Assembly: GCA_002708905.1 (NCBI GenBank)
Contig: PAPM01000039.1
Location: 310,001 to 374,000, forward strand
Direction: 5' to 3'
From: Pseudomonadales bacterium
GTDB lineage: Bacteria > Pseudomonadota > Gammaproteobacteria > Pseudomonadales > Ketobacteraceae
DNA length: 64,000 nt
The translations under genes and the position numbers were made by a program. Of the stretch, positions 42,868 through 50,605 are shown in pieces. Under the pieces are notes generated by a model. It made no database searches and had not been told where the DNA came from. It saw only the letters and a list, made by a program, of their open reading frames with translations. The number at the start of each line of letters is the position of its first letter. Positions within the stretch are counted from its first letter, which is position 1.

Positions 42868-44007
42868 TTAATCCAGCGTATTTTTATAGCGCAGCATGGC
42901 CATAGTGCCGAACACCAGAATAAAAATACCCAGCACACTGAATTCACCATGCAATTGCTCCAGTCCGTTGCCTTTCAGCATAATGCCCCGCACCACCCGC
43001 AAAAAATGCGTTAACGGCAAACACTCACCGATGGTCTGTGCCCAATGGGGCATACCGCGAAATGGAAACATAAATCCTGACAGCAAAATCGACGGCAAGA
43101 AGAAAAAAAACGTCATCTGCATGGCCTGCATTTGATTTTTGGCCACGGTGGAAAAGGTAAACCCCAAACTGAGATTGGTGATCACGAATAGCAAAATGCC
43201 AAACGCAAGCAGTGCGAGACTGCCGAAGAACGGCACCGAGAATAAAAAGTGCGCGGCCGATAAAATCACAACTGCCTGCACGATGCCCACCAGAATATAG
43301 GGCGTGATTTTACCCACCATCACCTCAACCGGTCGCACCGGCATGGCCAGCAGATTTTCCAGATTGCCACGCTCCTGTTCCCGGGTCATGGCCATGGCGG
43401 TAATCATCACCGACGTCATGGTGAGTATCACCCCCAACAGTCCGGGCACTATGTTGTATTGGGTGATGGCCTCCGGATTGTATTTGGCATGCACTACGAC
43501 CTCCACCGGACTGGGTGTGGCCTGCAAATGGGCCAGCGGCCCTTTCAATTCCGTGCGTAAGGCATTGTCGATAATACCATCCAAGCGCCCGATGGCATTG
43601 GAGGCTGCAGCGGGATCGGTGGCATCGGCGCTCACCAGTATCTGCGGTCGTTTACCCTGTACCAATTGTGCGGTGAAACCCGCTGGAATATAAACAAAAA
43701 ACGAGACTTCCCCCCGTTCCAGCAACGCATTGCCCTGTTGCGGGCTGCTGGCCACTGATACAAAATCATAATAACCGGAGTGCTCGAAGGCACTCACCAG
43801 ACGCCGCACCATGGGCGAGTTATCTTCGGTGTAAATGGCCGCCGGTAAATGTTTGGGATCCAGGTTGATGGCAAAGCCGAACAACACCAGTTGCATGATG
43901 GGCACACCCAGCATCATCGCAAAGGTGGTGCGATCCCGTCGCATCTGGATCAATTCCTTGATCAGTACCGCCACGATCCGTTGTACACTGTCCAACGTCG
44001 TGCTCAT
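42868..44007 (-). CDS. ABC-2 type transporter permease
   Basis: 379 aa in the ABC-2 (YhhJ/YbhR/YbhS) layout: an N-terminal helix (TTFAMMLGVPIMQLVLFGFAIN, about 26-48), a large extracytoplasmic domain (about 50-175), then five helices from 180 to the end with the signature LPSILLSGFMFPFRGMPHWAQTIGECLPLTHFLRVVRGIMLKG. It overlaps the ATPase gene by 4 bp. With the HlyD-type protein it forms an efflux pump like YbhGFSR or YhiI-RbbA-YhhJ. Only one permease gene is seen here, so it may act as a homodimer. Confidence 0.94.
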   Translation of the reverse strand: MSTTLDSVQRIVAVLIKELIQMRRDRTTFAMMLGVPIMQLVLFGFAINLDPKHLPAAIYTEDNSPMVRRLVSAFEHSGYYDFVSVASSPQQGNALLERGEVSFFVYIPAGFTAQLVQGKRPQILVSADATDPAAASNAIGRLDGIIDNALRTELKGPLAHLQATPSPVEVVVHAKYNPEAITQYNIVPGLLGVILTMTSVMITAMAMTREQERGNLENLLAMPVRPVEVMVGKITPYILVGIVQAVVILSAAHFLFSVPFFGSLALLAFGILLFVITNLSLGFTFSTVAKNQMQAMQMTFFFFLPSILLSGFMFPFRGMPHWAQTIGECLPLTHFLRVVRGIMLKGNGLEQLHGEFSVLGIFILVFGTMAMLRYKNTLD

Positions 44008-44951
44008 TCGTATGCCCTTTTATCCACGCCCGCATCCACCATCAGCGAGATGAATACATCTTCCAGGCTGGGACTGATTTCTTCCCACTGAATACCGTCC
44101 TGGAATGAAGGATTCAGTGACTGCAACATCAGCTCGCGGTGCTTGCCACTGACATGCAGCGCACTGCCGAAATAGGCTATGTGTTCCAACCCCGGTTTGC
44201 CTTTCAGGGTAGGCGCCAGTTGCCGCACACCTTTGCCCCGGGCCTGGAAGGTAATCAAACGGGATTCCCGCACCACGGCATCCACGGTACCCTGGGTAAT
44301 CAGTTCGCCATGGGCCAGGTATACGATCTCATCACAGCGTTCAGCCTCATCCATATAGTGGGTGGACACCAGCACCGTCAGCCCCTGCTGGGTGAGCAGA
44401 TGAATCTCATCCCAGAATTCCCGTCGCGCCTGGGGATCGACACCGGCGGTGGGTTCATCCAGCAACAACAGTCTGGGTTTGTGCATGGTGACGGCCGCCA
44501 GGGCTAAACGCTGCTTCCAGCCACCGGACAACTCGCCACACAACTGATGCTGACGATGTTGCAAGCCAAGCTTTTCCAGGGTTTCATCCACCACGGTACG
44601 CCGTGGCCGGAGGTTATAGAGCCGCGCCACAAATTCCAGGTTTTCCCGCAGAGAGAGATCCTCCCAAAAGGAAAAACGCTGGGTCATATAACCCGTGGCC
44701 AGTTTGATTTGATTGGCCTCGCGCCGGATGTTGTAGCCCAGGCAGGTGCCTTCCCCGGCACTGGGTTCCAACAGACCACAGATCATGCGGATGGTGGTGG
44801 TTTTACCGGAGCCGTTGGGCCCGAGAAAGCCCCACACCCGGCCTTCCGGCATATGGATATCCACCCCGTTCACCACCGTTTTGTCCCCGAAGCGTTTCAC
44901 CAGTCCGGTGACATCGATGGCGAGTTCATTGTGCTCTGGCTGCGGTTTCAT
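44004..44951 (-). CDS. ABC transporter ATP-binding protein
   Basis: 315 aa with one nucleotide-binding domain. Walker A is GPNGSGKTTT (residues about 40-49), signature LSGGWKQRLALA, Walker B LLLLDEPTAGVD, H-loop STHYMDEAERCD. The last 90 residues form a C-terminal extension found in drug or polysaccharide exporters of the ABC-2 type. Overlaps HlyD upstream and permease downstream by 4 bp each, so tightly coupled. Confidence 0.96.
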   Translation of the reverse strand: MKPQPEHNELAIDVTGLVKRFGDKTVVNGVDIHMPEGRVWGFLGPNGSGKTTTIRMICGLLEPSAGEGTCLGYNIRREANQIKLATGYMTQRFSFWEDLSLRENLEFVARLYNLRPRRTVVDETLEKLGLQHRQHQLCGELSGGWKQRLALAAVTMHKPRLLLLDEPTAGVDPQARREFWDEIHLLTQQGLTVLVSTHYMDEAERCDEIVYLAHGELITQGTVDAVVRESRLITFQARGKGVRQLAPTLKGKPGLEHIAYFGSALHVSGKHRELMLQSLNPSFQDGIQWEEISPSLEDVFISLMVDAGVDKRAYE

Positions 44952-45919
44952 AGCCGCACATCCACCGGTACACCGGGGGTTAACCTGGCGTTGTCATCAA
45001 GACGCGCTTCCACCAGGAAAACCAGTTCATCCCGGGTGTCTTTGCCGTATAACACCGGTGGTGTGAATTCCGGTTTTTGCGCCAGATATTGGATGCTGGC
45101 CGACAACGGTGACACCGCATCGCCATTGGGGGGATAGACATTGACCTTCTGCCCCAAGGTTAACTGAGCGTGCACCTGTGGCGACACATAGAAGCGCACC
45201 TTGAGTCCATCGGACAATAAAATGGATACCACTGGTGCCCCCGCATTGATGAACTCACCGGGACGAAAATAGATCTCTTCCACGCTGCCGGACTGGGCGG
45301 CGAATACCGTGCGCTGCTGTAACGCCCATTGGGCATTTTCCAATTGAGCCTGGGCGGCGCTGATCCGCTCTTTGGCCGCTTCCAGTGCATCCTCCCGGGC
45401 CGGCAACTGCGCCACTTTCAATTGCTGCTGCACCACTTCCCGCCGTGCCAGGGCTTCGTCGTAGGCCGCCACCGCTTTATCCAGATCGGATTGGGAGCTG
45501 TAGTTCTGACTGGCGGTGGAACGCAGGCGCTTTTTCTCGGCGGCGGTGTAATCCACCTGGGCCTGGGCTTCCTTCAGCTGGGCTTCAATCTGCGCCACCT
45601 CTTCCGGCCGCAGGCCTTTTTCCAGGTCCGCCAATTGTGCCCGGGCTTCTTTTAACAAGGCTTGGGATTGCGCCAACTGCGCCGCCTGTTGCCCCTGCTC
45701 CAGCTTAAACAATGGGTCGCCGGCCTGCACAAGCTGCCCCTCTGCCACCAGCAGGGATTCCACCCAGCCCGGTTGAGCGGCTCCCACTTCCAGGGTTTCC
45801 GCCTCAATGTAGCCGGTGTATTGATTGGTAGGGGTGCCGGATTCACAGCCGCTGACAGACACCATTAGCACCAGTCCCAGCACCAGCCCCAACGGCAACG
45901 ACAAGCCATTTCTAATCAT
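44948..45919 (-). CDS. HlyD-family membrane fusion lipoprotein
   Basis: 323 aa. Signal peptide with a lipobox SVSGC (Cys25), so probably lipid-anchored in the inner membrane, periplasmic side. Biotinyl-lipoyl-like part (GYIEAETLEVGAAQPGWVESLLVAEGQLVQAGDPLF), a long coiled coil (about 70-205) with Ala/Gln/Glu heptads, then the second lipoyl half (VFAAQSGSVEEIYFRPGEFINAGAPV). It bridges the ABC pump to an outer-membrane channel; no TolC homologue is in the window. Overlaps the tetR gene by 8 bp. Confidence 0.93.
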   Translation of the reverse strand: MIRNGLSLPLGLVLGLVLMVSVSGCESGTPTNQYTGYIEAETLEVGAAQPGWVESLLVAEGQLVQAGDPLFKLEQGQQAAQLAQSQALLKEARAQLADLEKGLRPEEVAQIEAQLKEAQAQVDYTAAEKKRLRSTASQNYSSQSDLDKAVAAYDEALARREVVQQQLKVAQLPAREDALEAAKERISAAQAQLENAQWALQQRTVFAAQSGSVEEIYFRPGEFINAGAPVVSILLSDGLKVRFYVSPQVHAQLTLGQKVNVYPPNGDAVSPLSASIQYLAQKPEFTPPVLYGKDTRDELVFLVEARLDDNARLTPGVPVDVRL

Positions 45920-46550
45920 GGGAAATCTCCTGCAAACCCAACGCTCTTTTCAATTGCTGATGATGCACGTGGAATAGCTGCTCCAGATCCAGTTGCGTAC
46001 CGTCGATGGGATCAAACACCACCGTCCAGATCGCACTCATCAGCACCGGCGCAATCACCAGGCGCGCGCTCATGGCCGGATCAGGGAGATCCGCCTGAAT
46101 CTCGCCGCTGTCCACACCCCGCTGCAGGAATGCCGCCACTGCATTCAGGGAGCGCTCAATCACGGACTCCCGATACAGAGTAACCAGCTCGGGAAAGGTA
46201 AAGGCATCGCCGATCAGCACTTTGATCAGTTTGGGGAGCGGGGATTGCCGCAGGATCAGCGGTAAGCGCTGCATCAGGACATCAAGCGTGTCAGCCACTG
46301 CGGACTGACCCTCGAGAATGCGCTCGATCTCGGCAATCTGGGGCACCGCAACGGTCTTGATGATGGCCTCAAACAGCGCCTCCTTGGAGGGGAAATAGAG
46401 ATACAGGGTACCCTTGGACACACCGGCACGCTTGCCTATATGGTCCATACGGGCGGCAGCAAACCCCTTCTGGTAAAACTCATCCAACCCGGCGCTAATG
46501 ATTTGCGATTCCCGCAACGCCTTGTCGGTCTCTGATTGCGCGCGTTTCAT
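45912..46550 (-). CDS. TetR family regulator of the ABC efflux operon
   Basis: 212 aa. The N-terminal helix-turn-helix is KGFAAARMDHIGKRAGVSKGTLYLYFPSKEALFEAII. First gene of the operon tetR-hlyD-ATPase-permease, the same order as cecR-ybhGFSR in E. coli, so it likely represses its own operon through the palindrome at 46564-46581 and is released by a pump substrate. Ligand unknown. Confidence 0.93.
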   Translation of the reverse strand: MKRAQSETDKALRESQIISAGLDEFYQKGFAAARMDHIGKRAGVSKGTLYLYFPSKEALFEAIIKTVAVPQIAEIERILEGQSAVADTLDVLMQRLPLILRQSPLPKLIKVLIGDAFTFPELVTLYRESVIERSLNAVAAFLQRGVDSGEIQADLPDPAMSARLVIAPVLMSAIWTVVFDPIDGTQLDLEQLFHVHHQQLKRALGLQEISHD

Positions 46551-46563
46551 ATTCGAAGCCTAA

Positions 46564-46581
46564 TTACTGACCAGTCAGTAA
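46564..46581 (-). promoter_or_regulatory. Palindromic TetR operator
   Basis: TTACTGAC-CA-GTCAGTAA, perfect 8-bp arms around a 2-bp centre, 13 bp upstream of the tetR start codon. The shape and place fit autoregulation of the efflux operon. Confidence 0.8.
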
Positions 46582-46802
46582 CTAATAGGGTATTCCAGGC
46601 CTCACCGAATGGCAATCCATCCCTCCCAAATAAACACTGGAATTCACTAAACTCACCGGTCATAGATTGCTGTTGATATATGGCTACAAAACAGTCTAAT
46701 CTGGCTGCTTTAATCCGCATCGGATTAATTCCAAAGGGCTCGCTACAGAGGGCAGGGCCCAGACAACCAAAAGCATAACGACTATAAAAAACAGGTAAAA
46801 AC

Positions 46803-47378
46803 ATGCACCCACATAACGAACCTGCGTTCCATCGCCGGTCGTTTTTGAAACTGGGTGTGGTGGGATCCAGCGTACTGGCGGGAGCCGGTGTGTTGGGTTC
46901 ACTGCAGGGTTGCAGCAACCACACCGTTGAAAACGACGCGCACAACCGCAGTCAGCAACTGGGTTATTTGCGGGAAAAAGATGCGATCATCCTGAGCGCT
47001 GTTGCCCCCGCCGTGCTGCAAGGCAACTTCCCCACCGAGCCGGAAAAACGCCAACAGACCCTGGATCGACTGCTGATCGACATTGATCAGTTTATTCAGA
47101 ACACCTCGCCATCGGCCCAGAAACAGATTCATGAGCTGTTCGATCTGTTGTATCTGGCGCCGTTCCGCATGCTGGTGGCGGGAATCTGGCCGCAATGGCA
47201 GGATGCCGGCGATGAAGACGTGCTGGCCTTTCTCGAAGACTGGCAAACCAGTCGCTTCAATACCCTGCGGCAAGGCTATGTGCTGCTGACTCAGCTCCCC
47301 ACCATGATGTATTACGACCAGCCCGAAAACTGGACCGACGCCATCTATCCGGGGCCACCCCAACACATTCCCAGCTGA
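46803..47378 (+). CDS. Tat-exported small subunit, gluconate-2-dehydrogenase-subunit-3-like
   Basis: 191 aa. The N-terminus carries a twin-arginine motif RRSFLKLG (residues 11-18) and a hydrophobic stretch ending in SLQGC, so it is a Tat substrate and possibly a lipoprotein. The rest is a soluble helical domain of the type found as the small subunit of gluconate 2-dehydrogenase and related GMC enzymes (IILSAVAPAVLQGNFP, then FRMLVAGIW). The GMC gene starts 11 bp later. It may carry or guide the catalytic flavoprotein to the periplasm by hitch-hiking; the GMC protein has no signal of its own. Confidence 0.88.
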   Translation: MHPHNEPAFHRRSFLKLGVVGSSVLAGAGVLGSLQGCSNHTVENDAHNRSQQLGYLREKDAIILSAVAPAVLQGNFPTEPEKRQQTLDRLLIDIDQFIQNTSPSAQKQIHELFDLLYLAPFRMLVAGIWPQWQDAGDEDVLAFLEDWQTSRFNTLRQGYVLLTQLPTMMYYDQPENWTDAIYPGPPQHIPS

Positions 47379-47389
47379 GTGAGACGCAC

Positions 47390-49000
47390 ATGAGCAATAA
47401 CATGGTTGTACAGGGCATCCCGGATATTTTTCGTCAGGGCATAGCCAAAGGCTGGGTCACCTACAACGGCGCAGCACTGGAAAAACCGCTGGCACTGGAA
47501 TGCGACGTGCTGGTAATCGGCACCGGCGCCGGTGGCGGCACCGCGGCCGAAATTTTTGCCCAGCAGGGCTTGAAAGTAATCATGCTGGAAGAAGGCCCCC
47601 TGCGCACTTCCAACGATTTTGACATGCAGGAAAACAAGGCCTACAGCAACCTCTACCAGGAAGGCCTGACCCGTGGCACGGCCGATGGCGCCTTCACCAT
47701 CATGCAGGGCCGCACCGTGGGCGGTTCCACCACCGTCAACTGGACCGCCAGCTTCCGCACTCCGGAGCAGACCCTGGAACACTGGACCAACGTCCACGGC
47801 CTGAAAGGCTTCACCAAGGAAGAGATGGCGCCCTGGTTCGAAAAAATGGAACAACGTCTCCATATCAGCAAATGGAAGATGGTACCCAACGCCAACAACA
47901 GCGTGATTTCAAAAGGCTGCGACAAACTGGGTTATGACTGGGCCATTATCCCGCGCAATGTGAACGGCTGCTGGAACCTGGGTTATTGCGGCACCGGTTG
48001 CCCCACCAACGCCAAGCAAAGCATGCTGGTGACCACCATTCCCGCTGCCATGGAACTGGGAGCCGAGCTGATGTACCGGGCCCGGGCCGACCAACTGATC
48101 ATTGAGGGTGAACAGGTCAAAGGGGTGTCCGGTTATGGTCTGGCGGAAAACGGCATCGACCGCACCCAGGCATTCACCGTAAGAGCCAAACACACGGTAA
48201 TGGCCTGTGGCGGTATTAACGGCCCGGGCCTGCTGCTGCGCTCCAACGCCCCGGACCCACACCAACGCATCGGCAAACGTACCTTCCTGCATCCGGTGCC
48301 CGCCACGTTAGGGGACTTCCCTGAGCGTATTGATGGCTACTACGGCGCACCGCAATCCGTGTACTCAGATCACTTCCAGTGGATCAACGGCACCACCGGT
48401 CCCGCCGGCTTCAAACTGGAAGTGCCCCCCATGCAGCCGGGCTTTGTGGCCTCCATCGGCATGCTGCACGGCCAGGCTCATTCCGACCAGATGAACCGCC
48501 TGCCCTACCTCAATATGATGATCGCCCTGTTGCGGGATGGCTTTGTGGAAGAGAGCCAGGGCGGTGAAATCTTCCTGCGGGAAGACGGCCTTCCCGGCAT
48601 CCACTACGAAATCAACGACTACCTGCGGGAAGGCATTGTGCGCGCCTGGAAGACCATGACGGAAATCCAGTTTGCTGCCGGCGCCAAAGCCGTGCGCCCG
48701 GTGCACAGCCAGAGCCGCTACGTCAGCTCGTTGAAGGAGGCTGTGCAGCAGGCCGAAGCCCTGGATCTGGACATCAACAAGATGCGGGTGGGCAGCGCCC
48801 ACGTCATGGGCGGCTGCGGCATGGGGGAAGACCCCAAAACCTCGGTGGTGGACAGCATGGGTAAATTCCATCACCTGGACGGACTCCACATCATGGACGG
48901 CTCCACCTTCCCCACCAGTATCGGTGCCAACCCCCAGCTTTCCATCTACGGCATGGTGGCGAAGCAGGCGACCGCTTTAGCTGACCAGCTGAAAGGCTGA
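47390..49000 (+). CDS. GMC family oxidoreductase
   Basis: 536 aa flavoprotein. FAD-binding segment CDVLVIGTGAGGGTAAEIF near residue 40, GRTVGGSTTVNW for the GMC signature, and a C-terminal GGCGMGEDPKTSVVD / GSTFPTSIGANPQLSIYGM segment. Acts on alcohols, sugars or sterols; the long-chain alcohol or gluconate-type dehydrogenases pair with a small Tat subunit as here. It is followed by a hairpin at 49018. Substrate not determinable, though lipid context favours an aliphatic alcohol. Confidence 0.93.
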   Translation: MSNNMVVQGIPDIFRQGIAKGWVTYNGAALEKPLALECDVLVIGTGAGGGTAAEIFAQQGLKVIMLEEGPLRTSNDFDMQENKAYSNLYQEGLTRGTADGAFTIMQGRTVGGSTTVNWTASFRTPEQTLEHWTNVHGLKGFTKEEMAPWFEKMEQRLHISKWKMVPNANNSVISKGCDKLGYDWAIIPRNVNGCWNLGYCGTGCPTNAKQSMLVTTIPAAMELGAELMYRARADQLIIEGEQVKGVSGYGLAENGIDRTQAFTVRAKHTVMACGGINGPGLLLRSNAPDPHQRIGKRTFLHPVPATLGDFPERIDGYYGAPQSVYSDHFQWINGTTGPAGFKLEVPPMQPGFVASIGMLHGQAHSDQMNRLPYLNMMIALLRDGFVEESQGGEIFLREDGLPGIHYEINDYLREGIVRAWKTMTEIQFAAGAKAVRPVHSQSRYVSSLKEAVQQAEALDLDINKMRVGSAHVMGGCGMGEDPKTSVVDSMGKFHHLDGLHIMDGSTFPTSIGANPQLSIYGMVAKQATALADQLKG

Positions 49001-49017
49001 TCTCACCGCCCCACAGG

Positions 49018-49047
49018 GAGCGGCTCTGCTTGATGCAGGGCCGCCTC
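49018..49047 (+). terminator. Possible structured terminator after the GMC gene
   Basis: Stem GCGGCTCTGC against GCAGGGCCGC (one mismatch), loop TTGAT, but no T run follows; a weak or rho-assisted terminator. Confidence 0.4.
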
Positions 49048-49133
49048 TCTCCCATTCCGTCATCACACTCTCCCTGTGCTATCATGGCGCCACTTTTAAC
49101 AAACCACGTGCAATCCGGACCCGCCAGCCCCAC

Positions 49134-50039
49134 ATGAGCGCCTACAAAATCGAATCCCGTCATTACCACCCCCGCTTCTGGCCCGTCTGGCTGTTGTTGG
49201 GATTGGGCTGGTGCGTGGCGCAGCTGCCGTTCAAGGCGCAATTGAGTGTCGGCCGGGGTCTGGGGCGCCTGGCGCGGGTCATCAGTAAAGAGCGCCGCCA
49301 CGTGACCCGCCGTAATCTAGAATTGTGCTTTCCCCACTTGTCGAACGCTGAACGCAAAAAACTGGAACACGATGCCTTTGATGAGTTGGGCATCGGTTTT
49401 ATCGAAATCGGCATGGCCTACTGGGGCAAACCTGCCCTTGTGGACCCCCTGTGTCACCTGACCGGAATGGAACACATCGAGCAGGTGCAGGCTCAAGGCA
49501 AGGGTGTATTGTTGATCGCTGCTCACATGACATCACTGGAACTGTGCCTGCGCATGTTCTCCGAACGGCACCCCACGGCGGCCATGTACAAGCCGGCCCA
49601 CAACGATCTGTTTGAACAATACAGTGCCCTGAAACGCTCCCGCTACACCAAGCCCGTGCCCAATCGCAGCATCCGCCCTTTCCTCACCCATATCCGTCGT
49701 GGCGGCATCGGCTTCTATCTGCCGGACCAACACTACGGTGGCAACATCAGCGTATTCGCTCCCTTCTTTGGTGTGCCAACCGCCACCATTGCCAAAACGC
49801 CGGAATTCATCAAGATCTCCGGTGCCGTTGCCATTCCGGTGAAGTTTGGCCGCAAGGAAGACGGCTATCACATCGAAGTACAACCACCGATCGAAGGTTA
49901 CCCCACCGGGGACGACGTAACGGATGCCACCCTGTTGAACCAATGCATTGAAAACAACATTCTGGAATATCCGGCGCAGTACCTGTGGCAACACCGCCGT
50001 TTCAAAAGCCGCCCCGAGGGCGAACCACCCATTTACTAG
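49134..50039 (+). CDS. Lysophospholipid/lipid A acyltransferase, LpxL/HtrB-like
   Basis: 301 aa. One N-terminal hydrophobic segment (FWPVWLLLGLGWCVAQLP, about 15-32) precedes NLELCFPHLS. The acyltransferase site HxxxxE is His131-Glu136 in AAHMTSLEL; GGIGFYLPDQHYGG and the segment HIEVQPPIEGYP follow. LpxL-type enzymes add secondary acyl chains to lipid A at the inner membrane. Whether this one acts on lipid A or another lysolipid is open; no other LPS gene lies nearby. A Nudix gene follows 22 bp later. Confidence 0.9.
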   Translation: MSAYKIESRHYHPRFWPVWLLLGLGWCVAQLPFKAQLSVGRGLGRLARVISKERRHVTRRNLELCFPHLSNAERKKLEHDAFDELGIGFIEIGMAYWGKPALVDPLCHLTGMEHIEQVQAQGKGVLLIAAHMTSLELCLRMFSERHPTAAMYKPAHNDLFEQYSALKRSRYTKPVPNRSIRPFLTHIRRGGIGFYLPDQHYGGNISVFAPFFGVPTATIAKTPEFIKISGAVAIPVKFGRKEDGYHIEVQPPIEGYPTGDDVTDATLLNQCIENNILEYPAQYLWQHRRFKSRPEGEPPIY

Positions 50040-50061
50040 GGGATGCCGGACAGGTGACAAG

Positions 50062-50595
50062 ATGAAGTTGGGGGGATGGATTGATCAGGCGGCGGTGGCT
50101 GTACTTTACCGGCACAATCAGCATGGCTGTGAAGTCTTTTTTATCCAGCGCGCCAAGAAACCCGGCGATCCCTGGTCTGGCGACATGGCCTTCCCCGGGG
50201 GCCGCAAACAGGTGGAAGATGCCACGCTGAGAGATACCGCCATCCGTGAAACCTGGGAGGAAACCGGACTGGATCTGTTCCACCATGCCGACTTCAAACT
50301 CAAACTGCCCCATCAGCTCACCCGCAGCCACCGCAATAACACCCCCATGATCGTGACCCCCTTTTTGTTTCACTGGCGCGGTGACGATGACATCAACCTG
50401 AATCACGAATGCGACGATGCCCTGTGGATTCCACTGAGTTTTTTCAATGATGATGTCATGCGCAGTTCACTGATTTGGAAACAGGGCCACTTCTCCCTGC
50501 AAATGCCCTGTTATCGCTACGGTGAAAAAACCGTGTGGGGGTTGACCCTGCGCATGCTGGACCAGATTCGCAAGCGCCCGGAACTGTTTGCCTGA
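50062..50595 (+). CDS. Nudix hydrolase, CoA-pyrophosphatase-like
   Basis: 177 aa from the ATG at 50062; a longer frame starting inside the acyltransferase gene is unlikely. Nudix box is FPGGRKQVED followed by TAIRETWEETGLD, with the REtwEE catalytic core intact; the spacing before it is that of NudL-type CoA or NTP pyrophosphatases. Likely cleaves a nucleoside-diphosphate-linked substrate in the cytosol. Substrate not certain. Confidence 0.9.
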   Translation: MKLGGWIDQAAVAVLYRHNQHGCEVFFIQRAKKPGDPWSGDMAFPGGRKQVEDATLRDTAIRETWEETGLDLFHHADFKLKLPHQLTRSHRNNTPMIVTPFLFHWRGDDDINLNHECDDALWIPLSFFNDDVMRSSLIWKQGHFSLQMPCYRYGEKTVWGLTLRMLDQIRKRPELFA

Positions 50596-50605
50596 TATGG
50601 ATTTG

